The notes: a model not told the origin generated them from the sequence alone. A DNA stretch of 61,876 nucleotides from Planctomycetes bacterium GWF2_41_51 (GCA_001825665.1 MHXZ01000021.1:1-61876), one strand, 5' to 3'. Shown: positions 37,060 through 45,645, counted from the stretch's first letter. Numbers and translations are program-made.

Positions 37060-38408
37060 TTTTTATCCAAAAATTGGATGTTGGATTTTTCGGCCAACAA
37101 TGCACTTTCCTTGCTGTTTACACCGCCAAAACCATCATTTCCTAAAAGAGTAGCATTTTGTGAATTGTCAAGAATTGTCAAGTTCTGTTTATCTTCGTGG
37201 GCAGTTTTTGGGCAGTTATTTTCTACGCTGCAATCATCCGTTCCGGTCTTGGCTAATGCCTCTTGTTTAACAACGAAATCGGGCAGGCTTTCAATTGCTT
37301 GTTGAGATTGCCCAACGTAAAGGTGTGTGTATCTTTGCATCGTCAATAAGTTTGAATGTCTCATTATGGATTGTATAACCTTTGGATTAACGCCCGTCTG
37401 AATCAATAAACTGGCTGTAGTATGTCTTAAACTGTGAAAGTCTGCATATCTGCCAGCTTCATCTTCGTATTCAATCCCTGCCGCTTTCAAATCAACCTGT
37501 ATCATTAAAGATCCCTTGCCCTCTCTAAGTGAAAAGGCCATTGACTGCGGAGTTTTATTTCGCAGGAAGTCTTTTAACATTGCCGATGTTGATTGTCTCA
37601 GGGGAAGTACAGCCCCGCGCCTTGCCTTTTCGTTTTCATCCCTGACAGTAACGCTATTGTTCTTGAAATCAAAGTCTGATACTTTTAACGTCTTTATTTC
37701 GTTGTATCTAAGACCATCTTCAACGGCCAAGCGGTAAATCAACGCCCTTTCCTTACCGGTTATTTTCCTAAATGGCTTTCCGTTTTCTGCTGTCAGTATC
37801 AGCTTTGCAACATCATCAGCGGTCAAAGCTCTGCGGGGATGGCGCTGGTCGGATTGCAGAACTCTTGGCAATTCAATCAATCCGAAATTGTTTTTAGGCA
37901 TCTTACCGTTATCTTGCAGCCACTTTGTGAATTGCTTAAAACCGGCTATATATTCTTTTTTAGTTTTAGCGGATATTGTCAATCCGTTTACATAGGCAAT
38001 AAAAGCATTGGCGTCTAAATCAGAAATCACATTGAAGCTGCATTTTTTACATACACGGTTTATAAGATTCTTGATGTTGAATAAATACAGTTCAGATACC
38101 CGCTTAATTTTCAAACTTTCAATGAAGTCTTTTATATGTTCGGATAACTGGTTTTTGCCTGCCGTTCTCGATGTCGAAACCAAACCTGCAATCGCAAGTT
38201 TCCTGACAATCCGTGTCGGCAGGCAATCAACAGCCTTTTGCAAATCTTGAGATATAACATCATCGCTCTGGCGTATATCAATTAACCGGTCGATGGTATC
38301 ACCGAGCCGTTGACTTTGTTTTTCGGTTTTAAAGGCTACCATCCTGTAACGTACATCCCGAAAGCGGAAATCTAAGTAGAACTTTTTATCGCTCTTAAAG
38401 ACTTTCAT
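37005..38408 (-). CDS. int: Tyrosine site-specific integrase of the island
   Basis: This 467 aa protein has a core-binding domain at about residues 90-190 and a catalytic domain at 195-380. The catalytic residues are visible as EDGLRYNEIKTL (Arg), HSLRHTTASLL (His-x-x-Arg), MRHSN (His) and QRYTHL (nucleophile Tyr). A polar tail of about 80 residues follows. The gene runs through the attL core and stops inside tRNA-Pro. In the excised circle the frame would end sooner, after RTDS, so integration changes its C-terminus. Its start overlaps the stop of the upstream regulator gene. Confidence 0.93.
   Translation of the reverse strand: MKVFKSDKKFYLDFRFRDVRYRMVAFKTEKQSQRLGDTIDRLIDIRQSDDVISQDLQKAVDCLPTRIVRKLAIAGLVSTSRTAGKNQLSEHIKDFIESLKIKRVSELYLFNIKNLINRVCKKCSFNVISDLDANAFIAYVNGLTISAKTKKEYIAGFKQFTKWLQDNGKMPKNNFGLIELPRVLQSDQRHPRRALTADDVAKLILTAENGKPFRKITGKERALIYRLAVEDGLRYNEIKTLKVSDFDFKNNSVTVRDENEKARRGAVLPLRQSTSAMLKDFLRNKTPQSMAFSLREGKGSLMIQVDLKAAGIEYEDEAGRYADFHSLRHTTASLLIQTGVNPKVIQSIMRHSNLLTMQRYTHLYVGQSQQAIESLPDFVVKQEALAKTGTDDCSVENNCPKTAHEDKQNLTILDNSQNATLLGNDGFGGVNSKESALLAEKSNIQFLDKNRGDRIRTYGLLVPNQTL
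37038..37059. repeat. attL core (3' end of tRNA-Pro)
   Basis: This is the left copy of a 22 bp perfect direct repeat starting GGTTCGAATCC and ending CACCCCGA. It forms the T arm and acceptor 3' strand of tRNA-Pro. The right copy is at 49915-49936. Confidence 0.9.
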
Positions 38409-38596
38409 TTTTTGCCCTTAGATTTTACAAGTTCGAGACCGAAATATTTACATAGCATATCAGCAGTTTCGCAACAAAGGTCTTTGCCTTGCATTGCCTT
38501 GCATAGCTGGCTTTGTGAAACGCCCGATTCCTTTGCTATGACATATCGGCTTTTGCCGCTTTTCTCAATCACTTTTTTAATGGTTTCTAAAATCAT
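38405..38596 (-). CDS. Small Cro/CI-type (XRE) regulator
   Basis: This 63 aa protein is a single helix-turn-helix of the XRE class (SRYVIAKESGVSQSQLCKAMQGKDL, then TADMLCKYFGLEL). It overlaps the integrase start as ATGA and so is co-translated with it. It could control integrase expression or excision. Confidence 0.8.
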   Translation of the reverse strand: MILETIKKVIEKSGKSRYVIAKESGVSQSQLCKAMQGKDLCCETADMLCKYFGLELVKSKGKK

Positions 38597-38712
38597 AATG
38601 ATATGTTACCTCTTTGCTTTCTTATTGTCAAGTAATTATCTGCCAGCCTTTGTAATTGTTATTCCGAAATCAGCCATTACATGGGCCTTTGAGGTTAATT
38701 AAGAAATAAAAC

Positions 38713-39303
38713 TTACTTAAAATAAGCATAATATACGCTTATAACACCTGCTTCATCGCCCGTAGAGCCGTCAGCATCCGTAATCTCGCAATAAATCCAT
38801 TCGTAGCCGCAATTATAGCCAAACAGCTTAGCTGTTCTATCGCCGCCTGCTGCGTCTGCTACCTGAAACGTTTCTGGTGTGCCTTGTGTTGTTATTGTTA
38901 ATGTGTCAGCCCAAAACTTATTTGTTGCTGCTGTGCCAGTGTGAGGATACTTAACCACTGCTTGCGTGCCAAGTACGCCTGTCCCCTCGGCTATTAGCTC
39001 GGCCATACCATTGTTACTTCGCCAAGCCCATATTTTATAACCAAAGGTTTTATCTGCCGCCGCCCCGCCGCAGAAATAGAAAACTAAGTTTTTCTTTCTC
39101 TGGTCAATATTAAGATTGTCGAGCATGACCGCGCCAGCCGGTTTACTTGCAAAATCACCGCCTGTAGTTAAACCTATTAGCTCGCTGTTTTCATCGGCCT
39201 CGGCCCTCAAAAGATATAAAGGGACGGCCGTAGTAGGCCCCGCCGCATTTGCGAAAACATTAAAACTCATCAATAACACTAATCCTAAAATTACCTTTTT
39301 CAT
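38713..39303 (-). CDS. Exported island protein of unknown function
   Basis: This 196 aa protein has a clear signal peptide (MKKVILGLVLLMSFNVFANA). The mature part is predicted mostly beta, with two Cys pairs (CGG and CGYEWIYC). I do not recognise the fold. AAAGGA lies before the ATG. It is the third of three exported proteins read in the same direction (41380 to 38713), likely one transcript. Confidence 0.65.
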   Translation of the reverse strand: MKKVILGLVLLMSFNVFANAAGPTTAVPLYLLRAEADENSELIGLTTGGDFASKPAGAVMLDNLNIDQRKKNLVFYFCGGAAADKTFGYKIWAWRSNNGMAELIAEGTGVLGTQAVVKYPHTGTAATNKFWADTLTITTQGTPETFQVADAAGGDRTAKLFGYNCGYEWIYCEITDADGSTGDEAGVISVYYAYFK

Positions 39304-39324
39304 TTGTAAAATCCTTTAAAAAAA

Positions 39325-40905
39325 TTATCTATTCTGTTTAATACAATCTTCGTCCGTTAAAATTGTGCTACTTCGCTTTATTCGTTTCACAGGACTAAAC
39401 CTGCTGGGTATAACAACATCTTCATTGCCTTTGGCTTCAAGCCACTGGATAGAATCAACATCGCCGGTAATTGTCGGCGTGTGCTTGTCATCTGCTATCG
39501 ATGTCCCGCTGCCCTCGTCAAACATAAAACGAACAATAGGAACAACAGGAGAAAAACCTACAGCGTCCGCTGATTGTTCTCTTGGTTCTGGTGGATAGCC
39601 TACAACGAATAAAAGTTTTAAATCTAAAGAAGCCCCTTCGCATCCATCATAGAAACGTAATCTATCAAACTCTCCAATGAAATTTGGCTTGCCGGGTACT
39701 TGTCCAATTATTACCGGTGCCGAATTTGTATAATCTGCGATAGGCTGATTCAGGTAGCTATTGCTATACTCCCAGCCATCGCCATCTACCATTGTGCCGA
39801 AAACCGAAACATTTCCATCTTTCCTGCTGAATCCAAAAGCGTGCCATCTGCCATCATCAACACGATACGCATCTGTTCTGCCATATCCGATGGCTACGCC
39901 ATTAGGCTGAATAAGATAGAATCCAAATCTTCCATTTTCAATACATGCGTAATAACCCGGCCCGCTTCCGGTTCTTTTATAGAACAATCCACAGGTTGCC
40001 TGCATCGTGCGAAAATAAAAACATATTCCTACGCCGCTAAAAACGTCCATTGTGTCCAATGAATCGTTTATTGTTACAATTTCATTACCTGTAAATGTTA
40101 GACTATCTGCTGAATTTGCGACTACATTAACATCCATCGTTGCCGTGTTACTGTAATATGTTCCGTCAAAACCTTTATAATCAAAAGTCTTGTGTCCTGT
40201 GGTAAAAAATCTACCTACAATCGTACTGCTATATTCAGGAATTGTATAAGGCAGCATTGACGATGTAATAAAATCGGCATATTCTGGAGTCGCAACAAGA
40301 ATACCATTGGATGGTAAAGAGGTTATAACATATTGAAGCTGTTCGGTATTATCATCATTGGTAACACCAAGTGATAAATCAATATAACAATCCTCAAAAA
40401 CAGGTGTGCATGGTTCTGCAATTGCCGCCTCGTTTATGTCCGGCACAAGACTTATAAATACCGCATTAACGTCCTTATTTGCATCCATCACAATTGTAGC
40501 AGGATTTGTACTACCGGCCAAATCACCGTTCCAGCTTTGAAACGCATAGCCGCTGCCAGGTACTGCCATTAAAATAACTTCGCTGCCCTGTATGTAATCG
40601 AGTTCATCTGGCGTTATCATTACACTACCATTTGTCGCTGAAACGATTGTTAGTGTATATCTCTCTGGTTCCGGTGCTGGCAAACTTCCCCCAACATATC
40701 CGCCAGCCATCAAAGCGAAGTCTACAAAATTTACATTACCATCTTCATTAAAATCACAGTTCGGGTCTGCAACTGGAGAATCAAGCCAATAACTACAAAA
40801 CGTATTTACGTCATTTGCCTCTACTCCGCCGCTGCTGCCAAAATCACCAGTAACAGCATAGCTCCATCCTGCGAACAGTAAAATTATAAAAAGTATCTTC
40901 TTCAC
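39325..40905 (-). CDS. Secreted protein: dockerin-like repeat, InlB-type beta repeat and LamG domain
   Basis: This 526 aa protein begins at GTG 40905, with GGGAGG eight bases upstream and a signal peptide KKILFIILLFAGWSYA directly after. A dockerin-like pair follows (VEANDVNTFCSYWL, then CDFNEDGNVNFVDFALMAGGY). A bacterial-repeat domain (YTLTIVSATNGSVMI...SWNGDLAGS) comes next, and a LamG/concanavalin-like domain at about 290-450 (DGRWHAFGFSRKDGNVSVF, GEFDRLRFYDG). It is a host-type cell-surface protein carried on the island, as cargo or as an altered host surface or receptor protein. Confidence 0.78.
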   Translation of the reverse strand: MKKILFIILLFAGWSYAVTGDFGSSGGVEANDVNTFCSYWLDSPVADPNCDFNEDGNVNFVDFALMAGGYVGGSLPAPEPERYTLTIVSATNGSVMITPDELDYIQGSEVILMAVPGSGYAFQSWNGDLAGSTNPATIVMDANKDVNAVFISLVPDINEAAIAEPCTPVFEDCYIDLSLGVTNDDNTEQLQYVITSLPSNGILVATPEYADFITSSMLPYTIPEYSSTIVGRFFTTGHKTFDYKGFDGTYYSNTATMDVNVVANSADSLTFTGNEIVTINDSLDTMDVFSGVGICFYFRTMQATCGLFYKRTGSGPGYYACIENGRFGFYLIQPNGVAIGYGRTDAYRVDDGRWHAFGFSRKDGNVSVFGTMVDGDGWEYSNSYLNQPIADYTNSAPVIIGQVPGKPNFIGEFDRLRFYDGCEGASLDLKLLFVVGYPPEPREQSADAVGFSPVVPIVRFMFDEGSGTSIADDKHTPTITGDVDSIQWLEAKGNEDVVIPSRFSPVKRIKRSSTILTDEDCIKQNR

Positions 40906-40906
40906 T

Positions 40907-41380
40907 TTACAGCCCTCCCAATTCTGGTTCGGTTGTAAACACTTCAAAAACCCATTCATTCAACTCTTGCAATTGAGCTATTTCGTTGGGGTCTGTAATA
41001 TTCGGGTCTGTGGCTATTTCATTTATAGTTTTGACGAACTGGTTGTTCTGTTCTTTCTTTTTAATATCATTACAATCCACAGTTTCGCATACCTTGTCCA
41101 CAACTTCTTTAATTGGCGGGTCTGGTATTCCGGTGTCTGTGCCTAATGCGTTTACATCCTTAACGATATTACTTGATTCTGCTGCGACTTCATTGAGATC
41201 TGCGATTCTCTCTGTCAAAATAGCGTCAAAAGTGCCTGAATAAGTCTTTGTTTTAAGTGCTGCCTTTTTAGCTGGCAATTCGTTAATTCTTGCCTGCAAA
41301 GCTACCCGGCGTTCCTCGATGGTATCAGCCAATACGACCGCCGCCAACACTAAAGTTACTACTAAAATCCATCTTTTCAT
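40907..41380 (-). CDS. Small exported coiled-coil protein
   Basis: This 157 aa protein has a signal peptide (MKRWILVVTLVLAAVVLA). A charged helical region follows (TIEERRVALQARINELPAKKAALK) with a Cys-x6-Cys pair (CETVDC). No family is recognised. AAGGAAAA precedes the ATG. Its stop is one base before the GTG of the dockerin-like protein, so the two are translationally linked. Confidence 0.6.
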   Translation of the reverse strand: MKRWILVVTLVLAAVVLADTIEERRVALQARINELPAKKAALKTKTYSGTFDAILTERIADLNEVAAESSNIVKDVNALGTDTGIPDPPIKEVVDKVCETVDCNDIKKKEQNNQFVKTINEIATDPNITDPNEIAQLQELNEWVFEVFTTEPELGGL

Positions 41381-41402
41381 AATTTGTTTTCCTTAAAAAT
41401 TG

Positions 41403-42212
41403 TTAATATTTTTTCTTTAATTTTTGCAGTCTTTTATCATTGCCGGATAAATTTAAAATCTGACAAGCACCTGCAATACGGCTTAAAATTCTCTGATCAA
41501 AACCCTTGCCCAACTCTTCAACAGTTTTGTTAGTACTAAGGAATGTAGGCAGCATAAAATTAATCCTATGGTCGAGAACGTTAAACAATGTCCGAAGGCT
41601 AAAATCGCTTTCAGTGTTAAGACTGGCTGTTGTGCCTAAATCATCAATGAATAAAAAACGAACACTTTTAAGTTTATGGAGAATTTGAGATTCGCTTAAA
41701 CTGTTTCCCGAATATGAAGCGCGTATGTCGGACAATAAATCTTCATAACGATAAAAAATAACATAGTTCTGCCGACAAATGAGATATCTGGCAAAGGCAT
41801 AAAGCGAGTAAGTTTTCCCGCAACCAACAGAACCACTCAAAAGCAGCCCTTCGAAGGGCTTTCTTGCAAGAAAAGTTTTCTTGATTATTTCGGCTACATT
41901 GCGAATATGCGAATCTCGATAAAGAGGCGGCACAACAAAAGAAATTGCATCACGTAATTTTTGTGATTTCAACTTTCTTTGTGCGCGAACCTGCGTTCGT
42001 TCTTCAGTAATCTTACGTTCGGGACTGTTAAAACAATCCTGACAAAGCAAACCGAAACATTCTGTATCACCAACACGACCAAGCGGTCTGCGCGGCCTGC
42101 TATTGCATTGTTGACAAAGTTTAGCGTCAGACTGCGACGGTTTGCCCGAATCCACTTTCAACAGGGACTCGATAATCACGTCGTTCAGGTTTTGAGAATT
42201 TGTTTTTTTCAT
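41403..42212 (-). CDS. DnaC/IstB-type helicase-loader ATPase
   Basis: This 269 aa AAA+ protein is of the phage DnaC kind. An N-terminal zinc-binding segment (CQQCNSRP...CFGLLCQDC) is followed by Walker A LLLSGSVGCGKT near residue 130 and Walker B VRFLFIDDLGTT near 180. It probably loads the host replicative helicase at the island origin. Its start lies 86 bp inside the preceding replication gene. An internal start at a TTG or GTG codon before the zinc segment is possible. Confidence 0.8.
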   Translation of the reverse strand: MKKTNSQNLNDVIIESLLKVDSGKPSQSDAKLCQQCNSRPRRPLGRVGDTECFGLLCQDCFNSPERKITEERTQVRAQRKLKSQKLRDAISFVVPPLYRDSHIRNVAEIIKKTFLARKPFEGLLLSGSVGCGKTYSLYAFARYLICRQNYVIFYRYEDLLSDIRASYSGNSLSESQILHKLKSVRFLFIDDLGTTASLNTESDFSLRTLFNVLDHRINFMLPTFLSTNKTVEELGKGFDQRILSRIAGACQILNLSGNDKRLQKLKKKY

Positions 42213-42804
42213 TTTTTCTATCCCAACTTAAAATCGTAAAATAATGACTTTTATACTTATATCCTTTTGACCCGATGCCGTTATTTAGTTCTGTGATTTT
42301 TTCTTTCAGGATTGCTTCTCCAAACTGGTCAAGTAGTTTTCTGTATTCCTCGTCAGTCAGGTAAACAAAATCAAGATACTTTGTTTTAGCTTCGGGTGTA
42401 TGTGGTTCCTTTTTATGGTTACTTTTATATGGTTTATTTTCAGTACTATTTTTTAAGTCAATTACTGACTGATTTTTTAAGTCAATACTGACTGATTTTT
42501 TAATACAATTAGATTCTATTGACTGATTTTTTAAGTCAATTACGCTGTACCTGTTGCTATGCCCCCGGCCCCGTTTTTGGGGTTTCTGAATTGAAATTTT
42601 TTTGTTCTTGGCAAGACGTGCTATGCTATTTTGAACAGTATTGAGATTTAAATTTAAATCAATCGCAATAGTTCGCTCGGCAGGCCAGCAATGTCCATTT
42701 CCTCCTTGCCGCCATAAGAGATACTGCGCAATGAGTTTATCTGTTGGATTTAAAACCTTATCTATGAGTAAATCTATCGGAGTTTTCAGATAATTCTCGT
42801 TCAC
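42127..42804 (-). CDS. Phage-type replication initiator (winged HTH plus DnaD-like C-terminus)
   Basis: In this 225 aa protein residues 1-85 form a winged helix (PTDKLIAQYLLWRQGGNGHCWPAERTIAIDLNLNLNTVQNSIARL). A repetitive linker (SVIDLKNQS units) is encoded by iteron-like DNA. The C-terminus YLTDEEYRKLLDQFG...GSKGYKYKSHYFTILSW is the motif of phage replisome-organiser proteins. It probably binds the repeats in its own gene as the origin and recruits helicase through the DnaC-like protein encoded next. Confidence 0.8.
   Translation of the reverse strand: MNENYLKTPIDLLIDKVLNPTDKLIAQYLLWRQGGNGHCWPAERTIAIDLNLNLNTVQNSIARLAKNKKISIQKPQKRGRGHSNRYSVIDLKNQSIESNCIKKSVSIDLKNQSVIDLKNSTENKPYKSNHKKEPHTPEAKTKYLDFVYLTDEEYRKLLDQFGEAILKEKITELNNGIGSKGYKYKSHYFTILSWDRKNEKNKFSKPERRDYRVPVESGFGQTVAV
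42443..42540. repeat. Iteron-like direct repeats, candidate replication origin
   Basis: Four copies of a 20-21 bp unit close to TGACTGATTTTTTAAGTCAA start at about 42443, 42466, 42489 and 42520. The first copy is diverged at its 5' end and the third differs at AATAC. They are AT-rich, in one orientation, and lie within the initiator gene, as in lambdoid O genes and many satellites. Confidence 0.65.
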
Positions 42805-42951
42805 CTGATCGCCCCCGCAAACTGACAGGATGATATTTTCACTTGACCGCGATGCCTCTGTGTGCTAAAAATATTTCTGTAAAAGCTATGAAAAATTCTT
42901 CGTGCCTGCCGCCGCCTTCGCCAAAAGGTCTGCGGCTTTTTTATTTTCTGC

Positions 42952-43149
42952 TTAGTTTTCATTTGTTTTACCTTTCAAAAAGTTCTCAATATCAGTTCGT
43001 AACCAGTACCGCCTTTTGCCGATTACCTTACGAGCAGGCGGGAGTTCTTCACAGGCTAACCACTGATAGCAGGTTTCACGGGACACGCCCAAAAACGCGC
43101 TCAGCTTGGTTAGGTTCAAAATCGCAGGTAAGTTGCTAACATCAAGCAT
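42952..43149 (-). CDS. Excisionase/AlpA-type HTH protein
   Basis: This 65 aa protein is a MerR-like winged HTH of the excisionase family (LTKLSAFLGVSRETCYQWLACEELPPARKVIGKRRYWLRTDIENFL). Such proteins act as the directionality factor for the integrase or as an AlpA activator. It lies upstream of the replication gene on the same strand. Confidence 0.8.
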   Translation of the reverse strand: MLDVSNLPAILNLTKLSAFLGVSRETCYQWLACEELPPARKVIGKRRYWLRTDIENFLKGKTNEN

Positions 43150-43181
43150 TAACGGCCAGCCCTTTCTTGTGTAGGGTTGCT

Positions 43182-43307
43182 CAATGCTGTTGATTTTCGG
43201 GGTTTTCGGTTATAGTATTCCTGTTCTGCCTTAGCCAATGCTTTGGCCGCCCTGATTATCTCACTTATGGCAGCAACTGCTTTTTCTTTTGCTTTTTCGT
43301 TTCTCAT
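43182..43307 (-). CDS. Possible 41-residue helical small protein
   Basis: An ATG at 43307 opens a 41-codon frame rich in Ala, Lys and Glu (EKAKEKAVAAISEIIRAAKALAKAEQEYYNR). It would form one amphipathic helix. It lies on the same strand as its neighbours between two HTH genes. No ribosome site is visible, so this call is weak. Confidence 0.3.
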
Positions 43308-43461
43308 GCACGTAGATTAACAAAAAAACTTTCAGACAAATTTACGGAAAATATGAGCGGTAAAAATAAATTAAAAATCGCTTATAATGATTGAAAAAGG
43401 GGGAAAAATTAGTAATAAAAAAATATTTGGCAAATATCAGGCAAATATCAGTAAGATATTT

Positions 43462-44751
43462 CTATTTGCATTGCCTGTTCTTTTTTATCTCCTCTTGTCT
43501 TGCCCGCTGTTCAAAAGCTTCATCACTAAAATGGTCGATAGGTCTCAGATTTTTTAGGTATTGTTCAAAATCCTGTGTATAAACCTTAGCCCTATGGGTT
43601 TTTGTGTTTTTCATCCATCGAATAGTATTGCCGGACTTCCTTAAAAGTTTACTTAAAGTAGGTGCAGATATTTTTTTCTCTGACATTTTGATGGCTATGG
43701 AGCTTGATATATAATTTGGAGTATCATCTCTCCATTTTTGTTCCTTTGTTGATGGATTTATTTCTTTGTCGCTATCTGGTTGCGTTCCTTCTGATGGGTT
43801 TTCAAGGCTGGTTTTGTTGCTGGCTATCTGTTGCGCCTCTATTTCTATTTTGTACCGTAGTTTTTTCATTTCTTGTATTATATTTTCCAATGGAAGCAAT
43901 CTCCATTTGAGCGATTCCCCATAATTCCTTATAGTTCCATCATAGGGATACATCAATATCTCAATTTCATCTATCAGAGATTGTATATCTTCCGGCCAAT
44001 ATTCTTTAGGTTTTATTTTGGCTATTTCATAATTATTCAGTGATTCTTTGATTCCGTCTATCCGCAAACTGCGTTTAGCTTCTTCGGTAAACTCTCTTGC
44101 TGGTTTACCATAAAGTATTTCATCCTGTGAAGGCAATATCGGTTTTTGAGGTTTTTTTGGCTTATCAGTATTTTCTGATGGTTCGGTGATTTTTCCATTA
44201 ACATTGCCAATTTCTTTTAATGTTTTGTTTACAAAATCTGTTTGTTTTGATTTTAAGGTTTCGAGTTTTTCGATTATTTCAGAAATAACTTCTAAGGTTG
44301 GTTGTATTTTATCATCCTCAGCTTGCCGCCTGGAAAGGTCGGACCAAAAATCCTTGTGAGACATACAAACCAAAAGCTCTGTCCAATCCGTGTAATCCTC
44401 TGTGGTAACACTGGCAAAATTTTCCATAACGCTACGATGATTAACAAGAACCTCTTTGGCAAACTGATTTTGAAATGCCTCTTTCAAAACATCATTATTG
44501 AAAGGATATAAGCATTGCTGGAATATTTTGAGAAGTTCGTTAAAACGTTGTTTTTCAGGTGACCAGCGTGGCTTTCTTATTCTATTCCGAACCATCATAA
44601 AGCGATACTTGGCGGATTCAATAAGGGATTGATGCGGATATTTGCTCAGCCTGCCAAGTTTTTTTTCTTCATCAAGTTGACGGTCGATTTCAGAATTCCA
44701 GAAAATGGGATTGAGTTCTTCAAGAACTTGCCTTAAACGCATTATATCCAT
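43462..44751 (-). CDS. Large island protein with a C-terminal winged HTH, function unknown
   Basis: This 429 aa protein is hydrophilic and predicted helical. Residues 1-190 are rich in charged and aromatic residues. A Pro/Lys-rich linker follows (KPKKPQKPILPS near 200). The last 80 residues include a likely HTH (KKISAPTLSKLLRKSGNTIRWMK). I recognise no catalytic motif. By position among regulators and replication genes it may be a regulator or a replication accessory protein. Confidence 0.6.
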   Translation of the reverse strand: MDIMRLRQVLEELNPIFWNSEIDRQLDEEKKLGRLSKYPHQSLIESAKYRFMMVRNRIRKPRWSPEKQRFNELLKIFQQCLYPFNNDVLKEAFQNQFAKEVLVNHRSVMENFASVTTEDYTDWTELLVCMSHKDFWSDLSRRQAEDDKIQPTLEVISEIIEKLETLKSKQTDFVNKTLKEIGNVNGKITEPSENTDKPKKPQKPILPSQDEILYGKPAREFTEEAKRSLRIDGIKESLNNYEIAKIKPKEYWPEDIQSLIDEIEILMYPYDGTIRNYGESLKWRLLPLENIIQEMKKLRYKIEIEAQQIASNKTSLENPSEGTQPDSDKEINPSTKEQKWRDDTPNYISSSIAIKMSEKKISAPTLSKLLRKSGNTIRWMKNTKTHRAKVYTQDFEQYLKNLRPIDHFSDEAFEQRARQEEIKKNRQCK

Positions 44752-44784
44752 TTTTTACTTGTCCTTTTTCGTACCTGCTTAAGT

Positions 44785-44982
44785 TCAATATACCGGAGTT
44801 TCAGTTTCAGCCGCTTCAACTATCAACTTGTCAAAGCTCGCAGCCCTGTACTTTTCTTGTTTACCGATTCGAACAACCTGTAATCCCTTAGCTTTCAAAA
44901 TATATTGCTTTCGCCAAAAAGTTGACCTGCTGATCCCTAGCTTTTTGCATATGTCATTTTTTGATAGAAGTTTTTCTGTCAT
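44785..44982 (-). CDS. AlpA-like small HTH protein
   Basis: This 65 aa protein has an HTH beginning LSKNDICKKLGISRSTFWRKQYIL and a basic wing (VRIGKQEKYRAASFDKL). It resembles phage and satellite AlpA/Cox regulators. It is encoded 33 bp upstream of the large HTH protein on the same strand, just after a terminator. Confidence 0.75.
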   Translation of the reverse strand: MTEKLLSKNDICKKLGISRSTFWRKQYILKAKGLQVVRIGKQEKYRAASFDKLIVEAAETETPVY

Positions 44983-44994
44983 TCACAATGTCCT

Positions 44995-45028
44995 AAAAAT
45001 CAGGGCAGGCGGTTAAACCTGCCCTGAT
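44995..45028 (-). terminator. Intrinsic terminator after the 116 aa gene
   Basis: An 11 bp stem ATCAGGGCAGG/CCTGCCCTGAT (44999-45009 and 45018-45028) has an 8-base loop. On the minus strand it is followed by a T run. It ends transcription of the gene at 45045-45395 and separates it from the regulator/replication block. Confidence 0.8.
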
Positions 45029-45044
45029 CCCTGAATCGTTTGTT

Positions 45045-45395
45045 TTATTTAAGGTTCATACCGCTAAGAAAAGCTACCCATTCACAAACGGGCGCGACTT
45101 CGCTTTCGTAGTCCAATTTATCCCTATGTCCATCAATAACCGGTTTTATTCTTTCATATAACCGGTTCATAATAGATTTTGCAAGGGCGGGTCTTTGTCC
45201 ACTTAATGTAATCTTTAGAAGCGCGTACGATGTTGCTGCGCAGTCCAGTGTCAGGTTGTTGTTGCTCAGGGCGTTGTCTAAGAACTGAACGTCTTTTAAT
45301 GATTTGGCAACGATGGGATTAATGATTTGCCTGAGCTGTGATTTTACTTTTTTTGTGTTCTTTACTGCCTTAGTTCCTTTTGCTAATAGTTTCAT
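45045..45395 (-). CDS. Helical island protein of unknown function
   Basis: This 116 aa basic, helical protein (GTKAVKNTKKVKSQLRQIINP at the N-terminus, then DCAATSYALLKI and EWVAFLSGMN) is not recognised. It has a strong ribosome site (AAAGGAG), its own terminator and a structured leader, so it is probably a single-gene transcript. High expression is suggested by those signals. Confidence 0.6.
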   Translation of the reverse strand: MKLLAKGTKAVKNTKKVKSQLRQIINPIVAKSLKDVQFLDNALSNNNLTLDCAATSYALLKITLSGQRPALAKSIMNRLYERIKPVIDGHRDKLDYESEVAPVCEWVAFLSGMNLK

Positions 45396-45406
45396 AATAA
45401 ACTCCT

Positions 45407-45526
45407 TTAAAATATAGGTGGACAGGGAATAATGACGCCTATTAGCAGCGCGGTCGTCCTTACAGATAGACCTACCCTGTCCGTTAATTTTGGTTTAAAC
45501 AAACGATATGATGCTAATAGTTTCAT
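45407..45526 (-). CDS. Short reading frame sharing its start with the 116 aa gene
   Basis: A 39-codon frame begins with the same 17 bp as the next gene (MKLLA in both), a direct repeat of TGCTAATAGTTTCATAA at 45381-45397 and about 45512-45528. It has a hydrophobic ending (ALLIGVIIPCPPIF) and no ribosome site. It may be a leader peptide or only a trace of a partial duplication. Confidence 0.3.
   Translation of the reverse strand: MKLLASYRLFKPKLTDRVGLSVRTTALLIGVIIPCPPIF
45420..45482 (-). promoter_or_regulatory. Candidate structured 5' leader
   Basis: On the minus strand GGACAGGG and CCCTGTCC (45482-45475 and 45427-45420) close a 63 nt domain. Inner pairings are possible, such as GGTC/GACC. 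It ends 25 bases before the ATG at 45395, just ahead of the AAAGGAG ribosome site. Its nature (protein-binding leader, riboswitch-like or chance) is open. Confidence 0.35.
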
Positions 45527-45645
45527 AACGGTATTGTCGCTGGTTTTTTTAAAAAGTCAAATACTTTTCTTAAAGAAAGTAAAAATATTTTCCAGTATGA
45601 AACAAAATGCCACAAAAGGGATGTCGAAATATGGGAAAATTATGC

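Noticed and set aside
36857-37105. N-terminal extension of the glmS frame
   Set aside because: It would cross tRNA-Pro and displace the catalytic Cys from position 2. GAGGT before ATG 36856 fixes the start.
42443-42540. Short CRISPR-like array
   Set aside because: Units are head to tail with only 2-10 bp between them, lie in a gene and have no cas genes nearby. Iterons explain them better.
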